A stretch of DNA of 44,679 bases from Gordonia gummivorans. Lineage in GTDB: Bacteria > Actinomycetota > Actinomycetes > Mycobacteriales > Mycobacteriaceae. Under the pieces are notes generated by a model. That model was given only the letters and a program-made list of their open reading frames with translations, was not told the origin of the DNA and did no database searches. A program made the position numbers and the translations under genes. Below are positions 5,611-13,238 of the stretch, piece after piece. Each line of letters begins with the position of its first letter. Position 1 is the first letter of the stretch. The stretch is from the NCBI RefSeq assembly GCF_022513585.1, contig NZ_JAKWBF010000042.1, positions 1 to 44,679 on the forward strand. The letters are read 5' to 3'.

Positions 5611-7182
5611 ATGGATCAGCAGATCGGCCAAGCGGCGGAGTCGTCGTTGTCGGAGGTTCCTGGTCTGCTCACCGAGATCGACGGGTTGCTGGATCGGTTG
5701 GCGGCCGCGGATCTGACGCGCTGTTCTGATGCCGAGTTGGTGGCTGTTGCGCAGGTTCACGAGCGTGCCATCAATCGGATGACGTTTCAAGGCAATCGAC
5801 AAGTGCTGGAGCTGTCGGATCGGAATGTGCCCCGCGCGATGGGGTTTCGTAGTCTCACCAACTTCCTGAACGTCGAGCTGCGGGTGTCGGACCCGGCGCG
5901 ACGCAAAGACCAGATGGCGGCCACCGGCCGCTTCCGGGAACTCGATGGGCAGCTGAGGGAGCCGAGGTATCCGACGCTGGCGACCGCGTTCGCCGACGGA
6001 CTCGTGGGGCCCGGCCATGTACGCAAGGCCGCGGAGATGTTGGATGCCATCCCGCACAAGGTGTCCCACGACAAGCAGGTCGCCGCCGAAGCGACACTGT
6101 CGGGGTTGGCTGCCGAACACACACCGGACGAGATCAACACGTTGGGGCAACGCATCCTGGCGCATCTGGATCCGGATGGGGAACTGTCCGACGACGCCGA
6201 CCGTAAACGGCAACGCAATCTGTGGCTGAATCGGCAGAACGCGCAACAGATGTCGAAGCTGACCGCTCACCTCGACCCGGAAACCCGGGCGCTGGTGGAC
6301 ATGCTGTTGGCGGTCTGGGCCAAACCCGGTCTCAACAACCCCAACGATCCTGACTCGCCGAGTGGTGCCGAAGACGACGCCGACCCCGACCAGTTGAAAG
6401 CGGCCGCCGCCCGTGATGGGCGGTCACAAGCCCAACGCAATCATGATGCGCTCTCGGCGTTGCTGAAAGCAGTGTTCACAGATGGTTTGCTGGGCAAAAC
6501 CCATCGTGGGTTGCCGGTGCAGTTGATCATCAAGGTCGAACTCGAGGACCTGATCGCCAAGGCCGGGTTCGGTACGACGGCGACTGGGTCGCTGCTGCCG
6601 ATGGCCGATGTGGTGCGTCTGGCGGCCGAGGCCGAACAGTATTTGGCGGTGTTCGCCGACAACATTCCACTAGCCCTGTACGAGGGCCGGTCCAAGCGGT
6701 GCGCCACCATGGCGCAGCGGTTGATGTCGTTTGCCCGTGAGGACGGGGAGGTGTGTTCGGCACCGGGCTGTGATCAGCCGGCCACGCACGTGGAAATGCA
6801 TCACGCGCACCGTGATTGGGCCGACGGTGGGCGCACCGACATCGTCGACCTTGCGCCGGCGTGTCCGAAGCACAATCGGATGGTCAGTGGTCGGCTCGGT
6901 GATTACACCACCGGGGTGTATCGCAGTGGTGATCTGGCCGGACGCACCTGGTGGCGGCGTAACCACCGACCCGGTGCGCCACCCAATCCGGCGCGCGTGA
7001 ACCGGCGCCCCGACATCCGGGCACTGTTCGACCAACAACTCGAAAAGGCCCGCGGCAGAATCCACCACACCGAACCCGACCCGCCACCGTCGGCCACATA
7101 CCAACTCACCGAGACCATCCCACCACCGGTCTCGGCGGTAGAAGCACGCCTGGCCATGGCGCTGGTCGAGAAGTACCTGTAA
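5611..7182 (+). CDS. DUF222 / HNH endonuclease-domain protein (13E12 type)
   Basis: About 523 residues from ATG 5611, which has GGGGGTGAG just upstream; a GTG at 5578 would add 11 residues. The N-terminal two thirds is the helical DUF222 domain. Near the C-terminus (about residues 380-430) is an HNH module: Cys pairs in VCSAPGCDQPA, then VEMHHAHRDWADGG and the LAPACPKHNRM segment. These are the 13E12-repeat family proteins of Mycobacteriales, present in many copies per genome. Whether they are mobile elements, nucleases or DNA-repair factors is not settled. The copy here looks intact. Its position beside an element's attachment site fits the frequent location of this family at variable spots. 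Confidence 0.85.
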   Translation: MDQQIGQAAESSLSEVPGLLTEIDGLLDRLAAADLTRCSDAELVAVAQVHERAINRMTFQGNRQVLELSDRNVPRAMGFRSLTNFLNVELRVSDPARRKDQMAATGRFRELDGQLREPRYPTLATAFADGLVGPGHVRKAAEMLDAIPHKVSHDKQVAAEATLSGLAAEHTPDEINTLGQRILAHLDPDGELSDDADRKRQRNLWLNRQNAQQMSKLTAHLDPETRALVDMLLAVWAKPGLNNPNDPDSPSGAEDDADPDQLKAAAARDGRSQAQRNHDALSALLKAVFTDGLLGKTHRGLPVQLIIKVELEDLIAKAGFGTTATGSLLPMADVVRLAAEAEQYLAVFADNIPLALYEGRSKRCATMAQRLMSFAREDGEVCSAPGCDQPATHVEMHHAHRDWADGGRTDIVDLAPACPKHNRMVSGRLGDYTTGVYRSGDLAGRTWWRRNHRPGAPPNPARVNRRPDIRALFDQQLEKARGRIHHTEPDPPPSATYQLTETIPPPVSAVEARLAMALVEKYL

Positions 7183-7240
7183 GACGGCTCGCGGTGCCGA
7201 CGCGCACAGGTGTGTCGGTGCTCGGATCTACGGTGGAGGC

Positions 7241-7666
7241 ATGGCACTCACCGTCACCGAACGAGAACAGTTCCTGTCCGAACCGCACATCGCTGCACTG
7301 TCGGTGGAAGCAGAACCAGGACGGGCACCGCTGACCGTTCCGATCTGGTACCAGTACACGCCGGGGGAGAGGCCATGGCTGCTCACCGGCACCGAATCAC
7401 GAAAGCTCGGATTGATCAGGGCCGCAGGTCGATTCACTCTGATGGTGGAACGCGTCGAACCGACTATCCGGTACGCGTCGGTGTCGGGCGACGTCGTCGG
7501 ATATGACGATGCGACGCGAGATGACCTGTGGGAGATGGCCGCGCGCTACCTGCCCGAGGAAAAGGTCGGGCCGTACGTCGACTTCGCATGGGACAACCAC
7601 GGTCCGCAGACCAGAGTGACGCTCGAGCCGCGACAGTGGGTGTCGCTGGATCTCGGCAGTGTCTGA
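7241..7666 (+). CDS. Pyridoxamine 5'-phosphate oxidase-fold (flavin/F420-type) protein
   Basis: A 141-residue split-barrel protein starting MALTVTEREQFLSEPHIAAL, followed by TVPIWYQYTPGERPWLLTGT and GRFTLMVER, the usual strand pattern of PNPOx-like FMN or F420-binding proteins. GGTGGAGG sits directly before the ATG. Small actinobacterial members often bind F420 or FMN, and some reduce quinones or similar compounds; the exact cofactor and substrate cannot be read here. It stands alone, 58 bases after the DUF222 gene and facing the GntR gene across a repeat-filled gap. Confidence 0.8.
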   Translation: MALTVTEREQFLSEPHIAALSVEAEPGRAPLTVPIWYQYTPGERPWLLTGTESRKLGLIRAAGRFTLMVERVEPTIRYASVSGDVVGYDDATRDDLWEMAARYLPEEKVGPYVDFAWDNHGPQTRVTLEPRQWVSLDLGSV

Positions 7667-7682
7667 GTTGGCATATCAAGGT

Positions 7683-7916
7683 CGCCCGGGCCTTCGAGGC
7701 TCCTCGCGCATGGCGCTCGTCGCACCTCAGGCGGCGGTGGGGTGCATGGCGCTTGTCCCCAAATACCCTGTCTCACCAGGCCCTTCGAGGCTCGTCGCTC
7801 GCGCTCCTCGCACCTCAGGGAGCGGATGAGTCTTCGAATCGCGCTCCTCGCACCTCAGCTCAGGGAGCGGATGAGTCTTCGAATCGCGCTCCTCGCACCT
7901 CAAGGAGCGGAAGCAA
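7683..7916. repeat. Intergenic repeat cluster between convergent genes (locus A)
   Basis: Four related units ending in CTCGCACCTCA. Two are an exact tandem pair with a 45-base period: 7816-7857 and 7861-7902 are identical over 42 bases, starting CAGGGAGCGGATGAGTCTTC. A third unit at 7782-7820 begins CCTTCGAGGCTCGTCGCTCG, and a more diverged one lies near 7690-7735. The 19-base core CTCGCACCTCAGGGAGCGG (7807-7825) recurs at 17925-18010, in another convergent gap. No gene is credible here. Confidence 0.8.
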
Positions 7917-7939
7917 GGCTGGCGCACGGTGAACCCCGG

Positions 7940-8692
7940 TCAGGACCAGATGCCTGAGTTCTCCAGGTGCCTCGTGAGACGCGTTGAACCGTCGACGAAC
8001 TGGCGACGCGTCTGCTCGACCACGGCGTCGCGATCCTCCGACCGGTAGGCGTCGATGAGTCGGGCGTGACTGTCGACCGCAACGTCGCCCCACTCGGGGT
8101 CGGCCGCGTAGAGGTGCGCGGGCGTGTAGCGGGTGGCGGCAAGGAGGAACCAGGCCAGCTTCCGGCCGTCGGCGATGTGGTTGTGGACGCGGTGGAAGTC
8201 GAACTCGGCGTCTTGCACGGCGTCCACGTCACCCGCGTCGAGGGCCGCTCGCAACTGCCGGTTGCACCATTCGAGCTCGGCCAACTGCTCCTCGGTGATG
8301 ACGTCGGCGGTGCGCAGCGCCAATTTCACGGCGATCGCGCCCTGGAGCCAGAACAGATCCTCGACGTCGGTGCGGCTCAGCTCGGCGACCACGTAGCCGC
8401 GTCGCGGGACGAGGTTCACCATGCCCTCGCCCCGCAACGTCAGCAGCGCCTCCCGGACGGGGGTGACACTGACACCGAGCGCCTCGGCGGTCTCGTCCAT
8501 CCGGATGTAGTCGCCCGGTTGGACGGCAGCCGTCATGATCTGACCACGCAGGTGCGTGGCCACCTCCTCGGACAACTGCGGCCGCCGCCGAAGCGGCTTG
8601 GCCGCAGCGCGAGACGGCGCGTCGACGTCGGCCGGCTCAGAGGCCAAACGTCTTGCCGATGATGTCTCGCTGGATTTCATTGGTGCCACCAT
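7940..8692 (-). CDS. GntR-family regulator with FCD domain
   Basis: 250 residues. Residues about 39-104 form the winged helix (QLSEEVATHLRGQI ... SVTPVREALLTLRGEGMV). The rest is the helical FCD ligand domain with the family's metal-binding acidic/His residues (DAEFDFHRVHNHIADG). It overlaps the 3' end of the acyl-CoA dehydrogenase gene by about 56 bases; starting at the second ATG (8680) gives 44. It is probably co-transcribed with, and controls, that gene. FCD regulators sense organic acids or acyl-CoAs. The M. tuberculosis mce1 regulator Mce1R is also GntR/FCD and sits beside fadD5, and a FadD5-like gene lies 5 kb away here, so a similar role is possible. An operator candidate is at 9828-9843. 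Confidence 0.85.
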   Translation of the reverse strand: MVAPMKSSETSSARRLASEPADVDAPSRAAAKPLRRRPQLSEEVATHLRGQIMTAAVQPGDYIRMDETAEALGVSVTPVREALLTLRGEGMVNLVPRRGYVVAELSRTDVEDLFWLQGAIAVKLALRTADVITEEQLAELEWCNRQLRAALDAGDVDAVQDAEFDFHRVHNHIADGRKLAWFLLAATRYTPAHLYAADPEWGDVAVDSHARLIDAYRSEDRDAVVEQTRRQFVDGSTRLTRHLENSGIWS

Positions 8693-9776
8693 AGACAGTC
8701 GAGATGATGGCGCCGCGCATCTGCCGCTCCGCGTCGAACTCGGTGGCGTATCCGTAGCCGCCCATCATCTGCATGGCGTCGATCGTCATCGCCTTGGAAA
8801 CCTCGGTGGCCTTCAGCTTGGCCATCGACGCCTCGCGCGGGAACAGCTTCTTCGGGTACGTGTCGGCGAGCTCCGCTACCCGGTAGACCAGCAGCTTGGT
8901 GCATTCGATCTCGGTCGCGTGGTCGGCAAGACGATGTCGCAGCGCCTGGAACGTACCCACCGGCCGGCCGAACTGCTTGCGCTCGGTGACGAAAGTGAGC
9001 GTGTCGGCGAAGGAACGCTCGGCCACACCGAGTTGCATCGCCGCCAGGATGAGCCGCTCGGTGTTGAGGCCGGCCATCAGCTGATTCCAGCCGTTGTTGA
9101 CGTGACCGACGACCGCCGAATCCGGGACCCTGACGTTGGTGAAGTAGAGGTCGTTGACCTCGCGGCCGCCCAGCGTGTCGATGCCCTTGATCTCCAGCCC
9201 GGGGGTGTCGGCGGGAATGTGGAACTGGGTGAGGCCTTCATGCTTCTTGTCGCTGCGCTCGGTGCGCGCGATCAGCAAGATCGACTTCGCGAAATGCGCG
9301 TTGGAACACCAGGTCTTCTGGCCGTTGATGATCCAGCCGCCGTCGACCTTCTCGGCCCGACACTTGAGGTTGGCGACGTCGGAGCCGGCCTCGGGTTCGG
9401 ACATCGAGATCGAGAGCGAGTCGCCCTCCGCGACACCGGTGAGAACCTCCTTCTTGAGCTGCTCATCGGCGAACTTCTGGTAGGCGGCGGCGGTGATCAG
9501 GGTGGGACCGATGCCGCCGATCGGAGCCATCGCACGCATCGACTCGTGCAGCAGGATCGACATCTCGACGTTGCCTGCGCCGGCGCCGCCGTACTCCTCG
9601 GGCACGAGGATGCCGGCCCAGCCGAGTTCTGCCATCTTCTTGTAGAGCTCCGGCGAATGCAGTTCGGCGCCGTTGTCGGTGAGACGATCGCGCTGCTCCC
9701 GCGTGCCCGCCTCACGCTGGCAGAAGTCGGCAACGGCCTTCGCGAACGCGGTCTGTTCCTCGGTGAAATTCACCAT
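8637..9776 (-). CDS. Acyl-CoA dehydrogenase (FadE family)
   Basis: 379 residues from ATG 9776 with GAGAGGAC upstream. It has the standard three-part fold: SMSEPEAGSDVANL (FAD/substrate loop, about 125-137), the middle barrel, and the C-terminal helices ending TVYGGTNEIQR. In medium-chain enzymes the catalytic glutamate is in YEGT; here that place is Gly (YGGT, about residue 363). Glu240 in GLNTERLILAA instead lies where isovaleryl- and long-chain acyl-CoA dehydrogenases carry their base (ERLVLAGG in IVD). So a branched or bulky acyl substrate is plausible. It is the first gene of a two-gene unit with the GntR regulator. Confidence 0.9.
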   Translation of the reverse strand: MVNFTEEQTAFAKAVADFCQREAGTREQRDRLTDNGAELHSPELYKKMAELGWAGILVPEEYGGAGAGNVEMSILLHESMRAMAPIGGIGPTLITAAAYQKFADEQLKKEVLTGVAEGDSLSISMSEPEAGSDVANLKCRAEKVDGGWIINGQKTWCSNAHFAKSILLIARTERSDKKHEGLTQFHIPADTPGLEIKGIDTLGGREVNDLYFTNVRVPDSAVVGHVNNGWNQLMAGLNTERLILAAMQLGVAERSFADTLTFVTERKQFGRPVGTFQALRHRLADHATEIECTKLLVYRVAELADTYPKKLFPREASMAKLKATEVSKAMTIDAMQMMGGYGYATEFDAERQMRGAIISTVYGGTNEIQRDIIGKTFGL

Positions 9777-9827
9777 CGTTGTGCCTGTCCTCTCGATTGA
9801 CGCCCAAATCGGTGGCCAAGCTATCAC

Positions 9828-9843
9828 ATCAAATATATTTGAT
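9828..9843. promoter_or_regulatory. Perfect palindrome, candidate GntR operator
   Basis: ATCAAATATATTTGAT is a perfect 16-base palindrome and by far the most AT-rich patch nearby. It lies 52 bases upstream of the acyl-CoA dehydrogenase start and 50 bases before the divergent Mce-associated gene at 9893. That is a natural place for the GntR protein encoded downstream to bind and to control both directions. Confidence 0.65.
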
Positions 9844-9892
9844 ACGACTGGGCGTGAGCTGGGACACAAATCACTGTCGCTACATTGGTGGG

Positions 9893-10855
9893 ATGCCGAA
9901 GTCTCGACACGTACCGAGCGCCGGGGATTCCACCGACGTCATCGACACCGACGTCGTCGACACCAAGGTCGTCGACACCGACGTCGACGGTGACGCCGCC
10001 GACGGCCCTGACGTGACCGACGACCCGGCCGAGGTGTCCCTCGTCAAGGACCCGACGCCGCTCGACGGGCAGGCATTCTTGGCTGCCAACCGCACAAATC
10101 GAGAAAAGTATCGAGTCGAGGCGGAGCGCAAGGCGGCGCGCGAAGCGGCGAAGGCCGACCGGAAGGCCGGTCGTCGGGGAGCGTCGGACGACGCCGACGA
10201 TGCCTCGGACAAAGTCGATGCCGTTGGCGCGGCAGACGAGGCAGACCCCGCCGAGATGGCCGTGGATCGGATACCTCGCAAACTCGAGGCAGGCGATCGT
10301 GCCGCGACAACGGGGAGTCGCTTCCGGGTGGGCGGTAGTCGGAAGACCTTCTTGGTGATCGCAGCGTTGGCGGCGCTCGTGGTCGCATTGGCGGTCTCCA
10401 CCGCGTGGCTGGCCGTGGCGTATCGAGATGCCAAGTCGGACAACGTCGCGGCGTCGTCAGGCTTTGACCCGACGACACAGTCGGCCGTCGATGCCGCGCG
10501 TAAGTACGCCGTCGAACTCACCAGCTACGACTCGGCGAACTTCGCCGACCTCGATCGTCGGATCGAGGCGGTCTCGACACCCAAGTTCGCGCAGTCGTAC
10601 ATCGCGTCGTCGCAAGATGCGCGTCGGGGCAGTGCGCAGGTCAAAGCGGTGTCGTCGGCCAAGGCCGACAACGCCGCGATCATGTCGGTCGACGAGGGCA
10701 AATACGTCGTGCTGCTCACGCTGGACCAGACAGTGACGTCGCCGGAGATCCGGAAGGCCAAGCCGGACGGAATTCTCTACCAATCCCGCGTGAAGATGAC
10801 GCTGGTCCAGTCCGACGACGGGCGCTGGCTCATCGACGATTTCGACGTCGTCTGA
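9893..10855 (+). CDS. Mce-associated membrane protein
   Basis: 320 residues from ATG 9893 (GGTGGG just before). Residues 1-150 are a long charged, low-complexity cytoplasmic part with DTDVVDTKVVDTDVD-type repeats and an Ala/Lys/Arg-rich helical stretch. One membrane helix follows (about 152-176). The outer C-terminal domain has the FDPTTQSAVDAARKYAVELTSYD ... DDGRWLIDDFDVV signature of Mce-associated (Mam/Omam) proteins with an NTF2-like fold. Such proteins stabilise Mce lipid or sterol importers. No mce operon is present in the window, so this would be an orphan, as in M. tuberculosis Omam proteins. It is divergent from the acyl-CoA dehydrogenase. Confidence 0.8.
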   Translation: MPKSRHVPSAGDSTDVIDTDVVDTKVVDTDVDGDAADGPDVTDDPAEVSLVKDPTPLDGQAFLAANRTNREKYRVEAERKAAREAAKADRKAGRRGASDDADDASDKVDAVGAADEADPAEMAVDRIPRKLEAGDRAATTGSRFRVGGSRKTFLVIAALAALVVALAVSTAWLAVAYRDAKSDNVAASSGFDPTTQSAVDAARKYAVELTSYDSANFADLDRRIEAVSTPKFAQSYIASSQDARRGSAQVKAVSSAKADNAAIMSVDEGKYVVLLTLDQTVTSPEIRKAKPDGILYQSRVKMTLVQSDDGRWLIDDFDVV

Positions 10856-10867
10856 GTCTCGGAAATC

Positions 10868-12076
10868 TCATTCGCCCAGCAGAATTCGTGAGCTCAGCGC
10901 GGTGATCCGCGCCTCGGAGGGTTGCTGGGGGAGTCGCGCCAAGTCGGTGATCACGTTGAGTGCCGCGTGCACGAGGAAGCGGGCCTGAGTTGCGCTCAGA
11001 TCGGGTCGCCACCGGGTCACCCAAGTCGCCCATTCCTCGACGGTGAGTCGTTGCTGGTTGCGCAGCGCCGTGCGCTGCGTCGGCCCGACATGCCCGATCT
11101 CGGTGACATACACGGTGATCAACTCGGTACTGCCGCAGGTCAATCCGACATAGCGGGTGACGAGTGCGACGATCGCCTCGCGAGGGGTGCTCGACGCGGC
11201 GAGTGCGTCGGTGATCGACGCGGTCACTCGCTCGGCGGCACGCCAGAACGCGGCCTCGAGGATCGCCGACTTGCTCGGGTAGTGCCGGTAGACACCTGAT
11301 GCGGGTATCCCGGCGGCGCGCGCGATGTCGTCGATGGTGACGTCCCGGAATCCGCGCGCGGCAAACAGGTGGATCGACTCGGCCAGGACCACCTCCCGCT
11401 TGGCCGCGGGGAGCAGTCCGGTGCCGGGTGTGGCTGTGGTGGGGTCGGTCGGCGGGGGTAGATCGACCTGGACGAGATCGGTTGCCGCGTCACGGATCAG
11501 GGTATGTGCCTCGCGGGCCGGGAGCGCCGCTCGGTGCGTGGCCGGGCTGGCCACCACGCTCGTCATTGCCGCGGTGATCAGATCGGCGTCGGCGTCGCTC
11601 AGGCCGGGTCGGCGTCGTTGTAGCGCGGCCCGGATGCGCCGGTGCTGGTTGATGACCACCTCTCGCACGAGGTCGGCGTCGGCACCTTCGAGGTAGCGGG
11701 CCTCCCAGCGATAGAGGCCACCGGTGCGGCGGTTCTCGATCGACGTGGTTGTGATGGCGCTGAGCAGGTCGTCGAGTTCGGTGGGTGAACCCGGTTCGAC
11801 CCCGTCGACGGCGCCGCTCAGCCCGTGCGCCAACTGTGCGGTCGTCTCCGCGAACAGTGCGTATTTCGTCGGAAAGTGGCGATAGAGCGCGGGCGCGGAG
11901 ATGCCGACCGCGTCGGCGATGTCCTCGAGCCGCACAGTGTGGAAACCCCCGGCGCTGAACGCCTTGGCGGCCGCGTCGAGGATGAACTGTCGCCGCGCAG
12001 CAGGGCGTCGCCGACGAGGTGCGCCGGCGTCTGCGGCAGGCACGTCGGATGGCGTGGTCCCTGGTTGTGCGGTCAT
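10868..12076 (-). CDS. TetR-type regulator with two tandem TetR units
   Basis: 402 residues holding two complete TetR DNA-binding domains. One is at about 28-75 (FILDAAAKAFSAGGF ... GISAPALYRHFPTKYALF). The second is at about 225-275 (VVLAESIHLFAARGF ... GIPASGVYRHYPSKSAIL). Each is followed by its own helical ligand part, joined by a Pro-rich linker (DLPPPTDPTTATPG). Ordinary TetR proteins are about 200 residues and dimerise; this one can form the dimer within one chain. It is divergent from the enoyl-CoA hydratase/fadD5 unit with 218 bases between, the usual arrangement for a repressor of a lipid-degradation operon. Its ligand could be an acyl-CoA, by context only. Confidence 0.88.
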   Translation of the reverse strand: MTAQPGTTPSDVPAADAGAPRRRRPAARRQFILDAAAKAFSAGGFHTVRLEDIADAVGISAPALYRHFPTKYALFAETTAQLAHGLSGAVDGVEPGSPTELDDLLSAITTTSIENRRTGGLYRWEARYLEGADADLVREVVINQHRRIRAALQRRRPGLSDADADLITAAMTSVVASPATHRAALPAREAHTLIRDAATDLVQVDLPPPTDPTTATPGTGLLPAAKREVVLAESIHLFAARGFRDVTIDDIARAAGIPASGVYRHYPSKSAILEAAFWRAAERVTASITDALAASSTPREAIVALVTRYVGLTCGSTELITVYVTEIGHVGPTQRTALRNQQRLTVEEWATWVTRWRPDLSATQARFLVHAALNVITDLARLPQQPSEARITALSSRILLGE

Positions 12077-12294
12077 GACGGTTCAGCCTAGCCGGATGCA
12101 GTCTTCGCGTGACCGATTTATGTCGCAAGGACAAAAAGACCAGGAAGACCGCGTGTGTGGCCGTGATAAGTTAACCGGTATTCTCGTGATGTGGGTCGCA
12201 CTATGGTAGTAAGGTCAGGACCCGATGGGACGGATATGTCCGGTTGTGTCTATCGATGCCGTGGCGTGGAATGTCATGGCGGACGAGGAGTGCT

Positions 12295-13143
12295 GTGAGC
12301 GACGGTGCGGTGACGGAGAAGGTGACGGATAAGCCGACGACGGGGATCGGGGCCAGCGGAATCGGGACCAACGTCGATGAGCGCGGCGTCGCGCGTCTGA
12401 CGATCTCGCGGCCCGAACGCATGAATGCGCTCGATGGTGCGGCGTCGGCCGCGATCATCGAGGCCCTCGACGCGTGGGCGTCCGACGACGACGTCCGTGC
12501 GGTGGTCATCGACGGTGCCGGCGGCAGCTTCAGCACCGGCGCAGACGTCATCGCGATCGCCGAGAATGCCGCCAAGAACGCTGCGTCGGGGTCGGCCGGC
12601 CTCACGCCTGAGCAGGCGCGCCAGACGATCTCGGGTGGCTCCGAGCTGGCGCGTGCCGTGCGCCGGGTGCCGGTGCCGGTGATCGCCTCGGTGGACGGCG
12701 CGGCCGTGGGTATCGGTGCTTCGCTGGCCATTGCGGCCGACCTCGTCTACGCGACGTCGCGGTCGTACTTCCTGCTCGCGTTCATCAACATCGGGCTGAT
12801 GCCCGACGGCGCGGCCTCGATGCTGCCGGCCGTGTCGGTGGGTCGTGCGCGTGCCAACGCGATGGCTTTGCTGGGCGAGAAGCTGCGGGCGTCCGCCGCT
12901 TACGACGCCGGACTGGTGACGGCTGTCCTCGACGACCGTGCCGCCCTCGACGCCGCGGTCGACAAGGCTGCGAACAAGGTCGCGTCCTCGAGCCCGGCCG
13001 CGATGCGGCTCACCAAGGCCGCGCTCGACGCGCACACCATGGCCGGGTTCGAAGCCGCCCTCGAACGCGAACTCGCCGGTCAGACGTCGCTGTTGCAGTC
13101 ACCCGAGTTCCAGGCCGCACTCGCGGCCTTCACCGGCAGGTAG
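12295..13143 (+). CDS. Enoyl-CoA hydratase/isomerase family protein
   Basis: 282 residues from GTG 12295, chosen because GAGGAG ends 4 bases upstream. It has the crotonase oxyanion segments (GGSFSTGADV, about 77-86) and VDGAAVGIGASLAIAADL. The first catalytic Glu of true hydratases (CELA in the rat enzyme) is Ser here (ASLA). The second falls in a NIGLMPDGAAS loop with Asp, as in PaaG-like isomerases. So a plain hydratase reaction is doubtful and an isomerase or another crotonase activity is more likely. It is probably co-transcribed with the acyl-CoA synthetase 95 bases downstream, and faces the double TetR gene. Confidence 0.88.
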   Translation: MSDGAVTEKVTDKPTTGIGASGIGTNVDERGVARLTISRPERMNALDGAASAAIIEALDAWASDDDVRAVVIDGAGGSFSTGADVIAIAENAAKNAASGSAGLTPEQARQTISGGSELARAVRRVPVPVIASVDGAAVGIGASLAIAADLVYATSRSYFLLAFINIGLMPDGAASMLPAVSVGRARANAMALLGEKLRASAAYDAGLVTAVLDDRAALDAAVDKAANKVASSSPAAMRLTKAALDAHTMAGFEAALERELAGQTSLLQSPEFQAALAAFTGR

Positions 13144-13238
13144 CCTGCCGACCAAAAGTGTTGTGGCCGAGCTGATCTCGCTCGCCACCGATACCACTCG
13201 ACAATCAATTCGCACGTCCGAAGAAGAAGGAGACACCG

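Noticed and set aside
12170..12190. KstR or TetR-type palindrome at GTTAACCGGTATT
   Set aside because: It does not fit TnnAACnnGTTnnA (the second half is GTA) and arms are too short to call an operator.
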